The translations under genes were made by a program, and so were the position numbers. Source: Sphingopyxis sp. (GTDB lineage: Bacteria; Pseudomonadota; Alphaproteobacteria; Sphingomonadales; Sphingomonadaceae). From it: a stretch of DNA of 64,000 nt. Of this stretch, positions 59,844-64,000 are shown piece after piece (the stretch's first letter is position 1; every line of letters starts with the position of its first letter). Below the pieces are notes generated by a model, which saw nothing but the letters and a program-made list of their open reading frames with translations, did not search any database and had not been told where the DNA came from. The stretch is taken from assembly GCA_016463225.1 (NCBI GenBank), contig JAEMRT010000018.1, forward strand, positions 1-64,000, given 5' to 3'.

Positions 59844-61439
59844 TCAGCGCGCCGCCGGATATTGCGCAAGAACGGCACCCAGAGCGTCTTTGAGAGGTTG
59901 CAAATGCGCCTCCATCGCGCGCCACTGCCCGACGCCGTCGCTGTTGATCGGCCGTCGCACCTGTTCCGAACTCGCGGTGCGCACCGCGCGGTCGTTGGCA
60001 TAGAAGTGCAGGCAAGCCTCTTCGAACGGCAGGCCGAGATAATCGAGCAGCGCGCGGACTTCGGCGTCCAGATCCTCGATCAGCCGTTCGTGGATCACCC
60101 GGTGAATCCGCCCCGGTAACACCGCGTCGAAATGACCCAGCAGATCGACATAATCGGCATAATAGCGCCCCATGTCGGTCAGGCTGTAGCTGAACGCCTG
60201 ACCGCGCGCGAAATGCTGTTTGAAGTTCGAAAAACAGCAATCCATCGGATGGCGGCGGGCGTCGATGATCTTCGCACCGGGCAGGATCAGGTGGATGAAA
60301 CCGACGTGCAGCCAGTTGTTGGGCAGCTTGTCGATGTAAAAGGGCTTGCCGCTTTTGCGCTGGACCCGCGTGTCGCGCAGAAACTGTTCGCCCAGTGCTT
60401 TTGCGTCCGCTGCCGTCAGTTTGGAAATGCCGCCATCGTTGCGCGCCTTGGCGAACAGCTGCGGGATGTCGGGAAGCTCCATCGTCCCTTCGACCATCGA
60501 ATGGCTCGCCAAAATCTGTTCGATCAGCGTCGAACCGGCGCGCGGCATACCGATAATGAAAATGGGGTCGGGGGCGGCGGCGCCAAAATCAGCGCGCGCT
60601 TCGAAAAAAGCGGGCGTGTAGAGCGTTTTGGCGTGATCGACCGCCGCGCGTGTTTGATCGGCATCATATTGGATCTGCGTTTTTCTGAGCATATTGCCCG
60701 CGTCGTAGTGGCGGAACGCCGCGTCGGGCTCGCGGCGATCCTCATAAGCCTTGCCGAGTGCGAAATGCAGGTGGAAGCGATCGGCGGCGCTGATATCGGG
60801 CTGGTCCAGCGCCGCCAGCATCGCGGCAAGATCGGCATCGTCGAACGCCACTGTCTTGAGATTGGCGAGGCTCCACCACACTTCACCCAGCGTCGGCGCC
60901 AGCGCCAGCGCGCGGCGATAGGCGGTGACCGCCTCGGCCTGCCGCCCGACGGTCTTGAGCATATGGCCGTAAGACATCCAGATCTTGGGCTGTTTCGCAA
61001 AGCCCTGCAGAACCTGTTCGTAAAGCGCGAGCGCCTCGTCGAACTCGCCGACGCGGCCGAGCACGGCGGCTTTCAGATTGGCATTCATCAAATTGTCGGG
61101 GTCGATCTGTTGCAGCCGGTCGAGCTCCTCGACGGCTTCGACCGAACGCCCCTGACGGTGCAGCACCGTCGCCAGATTCGATCGCGCCGCCACGAAATCC
61201 GGTGCGATCTCCAGCGCGCGCCGCAACAGATTTTCAGCGTCGCGATAGCGCTCGATCCGCGCCGCCAGTTCGGCGAGCATCCGGATTGCGGCAACGTCGA
61301 ACGGATCGCGCTTCAGCTGCGCCTTGAGCAAGGGCTCGGCCTCGTGCAGCCGCCCTTCGTAGAGCGCCAGCGCCGCCGCCATCATCTGCGGATTGGCGAC
61401 GCCGCGCGCGATCGCTTGCTGGGCGGGATCGAAGGTCAC
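59844..61439 (-). CDS. TPR-sulfotransferase
   Basis: A 531-residue protein with four to five TPR units in the first 240 residues (NLLRRALEIAPDFVAARSNL is one), then a sulfotransferase domain. FIIGMPRAGSTLIEQILASH is the PAPS 5'-phosphosulfate loop and the 3'-phosphate site follows (DARRHPMDCCFSNFKQHF). Such fusions are common in sphingomonads; the acceptor is unknown, perhaps protein or glycolipid. It starts four bases from the stop of the DsbA-like gene upstream, in one unit. Confidence 0.88.
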   Translation of the reverse strand: MTFDPAQQAIARGVANPQMMAAALALYEGRLHEAEPLLKAQLKRDPFDVAAIRMLAELAARIERYRDAENLLRRALEIAPDFVAARSNLATVLHRQGRSVEAVEELDRLQQIDPDNLMNANLKAAVLGRVGEFDEALALYEQVLQGFAKQPKIWMSYGHMLKTVGRQAEAVTAYRRALALAPTLGEVWWSLANLKTVAFDDADLAAMLAALDQPDISAADRFHLHFALGKAYEDRREPDAAFRHYDAGNMLRKTQIQYDADQTRAAVDHAKTLYTPAFFEARADFGAAAPDPIFIIGMPRAGSTLIEQILASHSMVEGTMELPDIPQLFAKARNDGGISKLTAADAKALGEQFLRDTRVQRKSGKPFYIDKLPNNWLHVGFIHLILPGAKIIDARRHPMDCCFSNFKQHFARGQAFSYSLTDMGRYYADYVDLLGHFDAVLPGRIHRVIHERLIEDLDAEVRALLDYLGLPFEEACLHFYANDRAVRTASSEQVRRPINSDGVGQWRAMEAHLQPLKDALGAVLAQYPAAR

Positions 61440-61443
61440 CGGG

Positions 61444-63042
61444 TCAGCTTTTCGCCGCGCGCGCCTCGGCGACCGCTTGCTTCAGCCCGTCATAGCCGAT
61501 CTGGCCCTGAAACAGCTGGTCACCGACGATCCAGGTCGGGGTCGCGTTCAGCTGCAACTGGGTGGCGATCGCCAGATTGCTGTCGAGTTCGCGCTGGAAC
61601 AGCCCCTCGTTCGCGGTCGCGTCGGCGGTGCCGTCGGTGACCACACCGACCTTGGCGGCGGCGGCGGCGATCGCTGACTTGTCGAGCGAGCTGGCGGCGA
61701 ACATTGCATGATGAAACGCGTCATACTTGCCCTGCCGTGCGGCAGCGAGCGCCATCAGCGCGGCGTCGCGGCTCTGCGGCGCGATGATCGGCAGTTCGCG
61801 GAAGACGACCTTGAGCCGCCGGTCCTCGCGGATGAGCCGGTCGACGTCGGGCACGCTCGCGCGGCAGAAGCCGCAGGCATAATCGGTGAACACCACCAAT
61901 GTGACATCGCCGTCAGCATTGCCCGCCCACGCCCCGGCATAGGGTTTTTCGAGTGCCGGGCGGATCGCACCGATCGCCTTGGCAATCTCACCATTGCGCT
62001 GCGCTTCGAGGGCTTCGGGAATGATTTGCGGGTTCGCCTTGATATAGTCGGCGACGATGGTCTCGACCTCGCTCTTGCTCATTCCGCCGCCCATGCGGCC
62101 GCCGAGCCAGAACGCCGCGGCGAGCAACAGCAGCCCGCCGAGCGCGATGCCCCATATACGCGTCGATCCGCCGTCCATCCCCATCCCCTTGATTTGCGGC
62201 AAGCGCGGCGCGGCCATCGGCTTCGCGGCTGTCGGCTTTTTCGCTGGCGGCACCACCAGCGGCGATCGGTCGTCGCCTTCGGCCATCGTGGTCGGTGCTG
62301 GCGTCCTTCCCGCGTCGCTCGCAAACAGCGGCAGGTCGGGCGCTGACGGGTCTTTGGCGCGCGCCGCGGCTTCTTCGCGCGCGAGCAATTGTTCGAGGCC
62401 AGAGGGCGGCGGCGCCAGCTCCTCGCGCGGGGTCGGGCGCAGCTTCGTCGCGGCGTCGCCAATACTTCCGCGGATGCTTTCGCTCCCGGCCTTGGCGATT
62501 TGGCCGACGCCGGTCCTGGTCCGCTCCGCCACCTCGCCAAGTCCGCGGCCCGCGTCGTTCGACAGCTTCCGCGCCTTGTCGCCGAGCGCCATCTTGTCCC
62601 ATGCGGCGCTGCTAGCTCTGGCCGTAGCGCGGCCCGCTTGCGCCGATCCGCGCCCGATCGCGCGCGCCGCCCGGGCGGTCAAGGCGCCGGTTTTGGCGGT
62701 CAGTTCGCCCGCGCGCCGGGGAATTTCCATCGCCTCGACGCGTGCGGGAATGTCGGCCCGGTCGCCAACCCGGATCGTCCAGTCGGCAAAGGCCTCGGCG
62801 CCATCGCGCAATGCGTGCCATATCCCGGCGGCGCCCGCTTTCATCTGATCCGATGTGACCACCGGCTTGCGCGCTGGCTTATCTTCGGCGGCATAGCGCG
62901 ACACGTCGATCCCGACCGGCGGAATATCGCGTGGTTTTGCCAATCCTTCGGCGGGCGACGCGGGCGGCAGCGGTGCTGCGTCCGGCGTCGGCGCGGGATC
63001 GCGCAGCCATGGCTGGTAATAATCGTCTTTCTTATCAGTCAC
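61444..63042 (-). CDS. DsbA-like thioredoxin-fold protein with long cytoplasmic N-terminus
   Basis: A 532-residue protein. Residues 1-290 are Ala/Arg/Pro-rich and mostly disordered or helical, with an AGELTAKTGALTARAARAIG-type repetitive helix. One membrane segment (about 297-316, IWGIALGGLLLLAAAFWLGG) follows. The periplasmic domain has DYACGFCRASVP (Cys390, Cys393) and the cis-Pro in LNATPTWIVGD. It resembles DsbA/ScoF-type oxidoreductases (Pfam DSBA). Such a long N-terminal region is unusual, and its role is unknown. The neighbouring M48 peptidase and sulfotransferase are on the same strand. Confidence 0.82.
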   Translation of the reverse strand: MTDKKDDYYQPWLRDPAPTPDAAPLPPASPAEGLAKPRDIPPVGIDVSRYAAEDKPARKPVVTSDQMKAGAAGIWHALRDGAEAFADWTIRVGDRADIPARVEAMEIPRRAGELTAKTGALTARAARAIGRGSAQAGRATARASSAAWDKMALGDKARKLSNDAGRGLGEVAERTRTGVGQIAKAGSESIRGSIGDAATKLRPTPREELAPPPSGLEQLLAREEAAARAKDPSAPDLPLFASDAGRTPAPTTMAEGDDRSPLVVPPAKKPTAAKPMAAPRLPQIKGMGMDGGSTRIWGIALGGLLLLAAAFWLGGRMGGGMSKSEVETIVADYIKANPQIIPEALEAQRNGEIAKAIGAIRPALEKPYAGAWAGNADGDVTLVVFTDYACGFCRASVPDVDRLIREDRRLKVVFRELPIIAPQSRDAALMALAAARQGKYDAFHHAMFAASSLDKSAIAAAAAKVGVVTDGTADATANEGLFQRELDSNLAIATQLQLNATPTWIVGDQLFQGQIGYDGLKQAVAEARAAKS

Positions 63043-63095
63043 TTATTGCCCTTGTGCATCGTTTGCGGCGATGCTTTGCCCCTGTTCGCCCGAAT

Positions 63096-64000
63096 CTAGC
63101 GCCGTTTGCGCTCGCGTTCCACCTCGGCGCGCGCGACCAGCGCAATATCCTGTGCACGGATCCAGTCGGGTGAGCTTTCGGATAGTCCCTGCATCGCCAG
63201 TTCGGCATTACGCAGCGCCATCGACGCCTGTCCACCCTCCAGGCTATAGCGTTCCGCCGAGGCGAGCGCGGCGCGCGCCTGATCGCCCTTGTTCGCATAA
63301 ACGATGCCGAGCTGGTACCAGGCAAAGGGGTTCTGGTTGTCGAGCGCGACCGCGGTTTTCAGCACGTCTTCGGCCTCGGCGAAATTGGCCGGATCTTCGG
63401 TCGCGATCAGCGCATGACCCAGCGTCGCGCTGATCAGCGGCTGCGACCGCGATATCGTCACCGCCTTGCGCAGCGCCGGGATCGCTTCCCTGGGACGCCC
63501 CGACTCGAGCAGCACCTGACCTTCGAGTTCAAGGAAATAGGGGTCGTTGCGATCGGTGGCGAGCAATGCTTCGACCTCGGCCAGCGCCTTTTGCGGATAG
63601 GCGCTGCGGTGCCAGGCATAGGCGCGGGCGTAGCGCGCGGGGATGCTGGTGTTCGTTTCGGGGAATTTGCGCAGCGTGCGGTCGGGATCTGTCATAAAGC
63701 CCGACAGCTTCGCCTTGATGCGTTGAAAGCGTTTTTCAATGGCCGGGTCGCCGGGCCTGGTCCACGCCGGATCAATGACATAGACCTCGCGCAGCGTCTG
63801 GATGCGATCACCTGACATTGGATGGGTACGGCCATAGGCCTGATCATCGTCCTGCTTGACCGCGTAGCGGAACTCCAGATTCTGCAATTTCTTGAAAAAG
63901 GCCAAACTACCGCGGCCGCTGATCCCGGCTTTTGACAGATATTGGGCGCCCGCAGCGTCGGCAGTCGATTCCTGCACCCGGCTGAACGCGAGGAATTTGC
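63096..64000 (-). CDS. M48-family metallopeptidase with TPRs (BepA-like), C-terminal part
   Basis: The C-terminal 300 residues of an M48 peptidase; the HEXXH site lies beyond the right edge. FSRVQESTADAAGAQYLSKA contains the third zinc ligand Glu, FFKKLQN and THPMSGDRIQTLRE are the usual following segments, and the remainder (residues about 120-290 of this part) forms TPR repeats. BepA-type proteins degrade misassembled outer-membrane proteins in the periplasm. The frame stays open to the window end. Confidence 0.88.
   Translation of the reverse strand, partial: KFLAFSRVQESTADAAGAQYLSKAGISGRGSLAFFKKLQNLEFRYAVKQDDDQAYGRTHPMSGDRIQTLREVYVIDPAWTRPGDPAIEKRFQRIKAKLSGFMTDPDRTLRKFPETNTSIPARYARAYAWHRSAYPQKALAEVEALLATDRNDPYFLELEGQVLLESGRPREAIPALRKAVTISRSQPLISATLGHALIATEDPANFAEAEDVLKTAVALDNQNPFAWYQLGIVYANKGDQARAALASAERYSLEGGQASMALRNAELAMQGLSESSPDWIRAQDIALVARAEVERERKRR

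Overview
The window comes from a high-GC alphaproteobacterium of the Sphingomonadales, most likely Sphingopyxis or a close relative. The evidence is inference from gene content: many TonB-dependent receptors, a riboswitch-controlled late cobalamin operon, an FtsK/UbiH/CnoX neighbourhood and typical sphingomonad intergenic inverted repeats. No database search was possible.

Layout. (1) 1-4261 is core chromosome: the 5' part of ftsK, a UbiH-type hydroxylase, a LON-domain protein and a CnoX/YbbN-like thioredoxin-TPR protein. (2) 4262-30999 is a 26.7 kb integrative element in the 3' half of a tRNA-Gly(GCC) gene. An exact 48-bp direct repeat bounds it. A tyrosine integrase lies next to the right end, and an AlpA-type excisionase plus a putative HUH Rep protein lie near the left end. 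A 20-bp sequence, a candidate integrase arm site, occurs just inside both ends. Cargo, left to right: a group of unknown exported or membrane proteins; an XRE regulator; a C39-like cysteine peptidase paired with a DUF3768 protein; a TetR-controlled uptake and catabolic module (MFS, TonB receptor, cyclase-family hydrolase, FAH-family hydrolase) with two matching operators; GFA and DUF899 proteins; a stretch of decayed SDR and LysR genes; and a RiPP locus. (3) 31383-42176 holds a GT14-like glycosyltransferase, an HU protein and a ten-gene minus-strand cobalamin operon (btuB to cobU) led by a cobalamin riboswitch. (4) 42218-64000 is mostly core and accessory chromosome: S41 peptidase, rlmE-ppx, rpmB, tadA, SIR2 deacylase, dapB-nth, M20 peptidase, a BetI-like/Rieske/PYROXD2-like cluster, an APC permease with a TonB receptor, a TPR-sulfotransferase, an unusual DsbA-like protein and the C-terminal part of an M48 peptidase.

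The most interesting system is the RiPP locus at 19866-28812. It encodes an HlyD adaptor and a C39-peptidase ABC exporter, followed by two separate pairs of precursor peptide and MvdC/MvdD-like ATP-grasp ligase. Between the pairs lie two paralogous lipoproteins of the ChaN/EreA-like type and a third small lipoprotein. The two precursors share a double-glycine-type leader and a core motif, so this looks like a two-peptide graspetide (omega-ester/amide) pathway with unusual lipoprotein partners. Each precursor is followed by an RNA hairpin before its ligase gene, which would favour precursor over enzyme.
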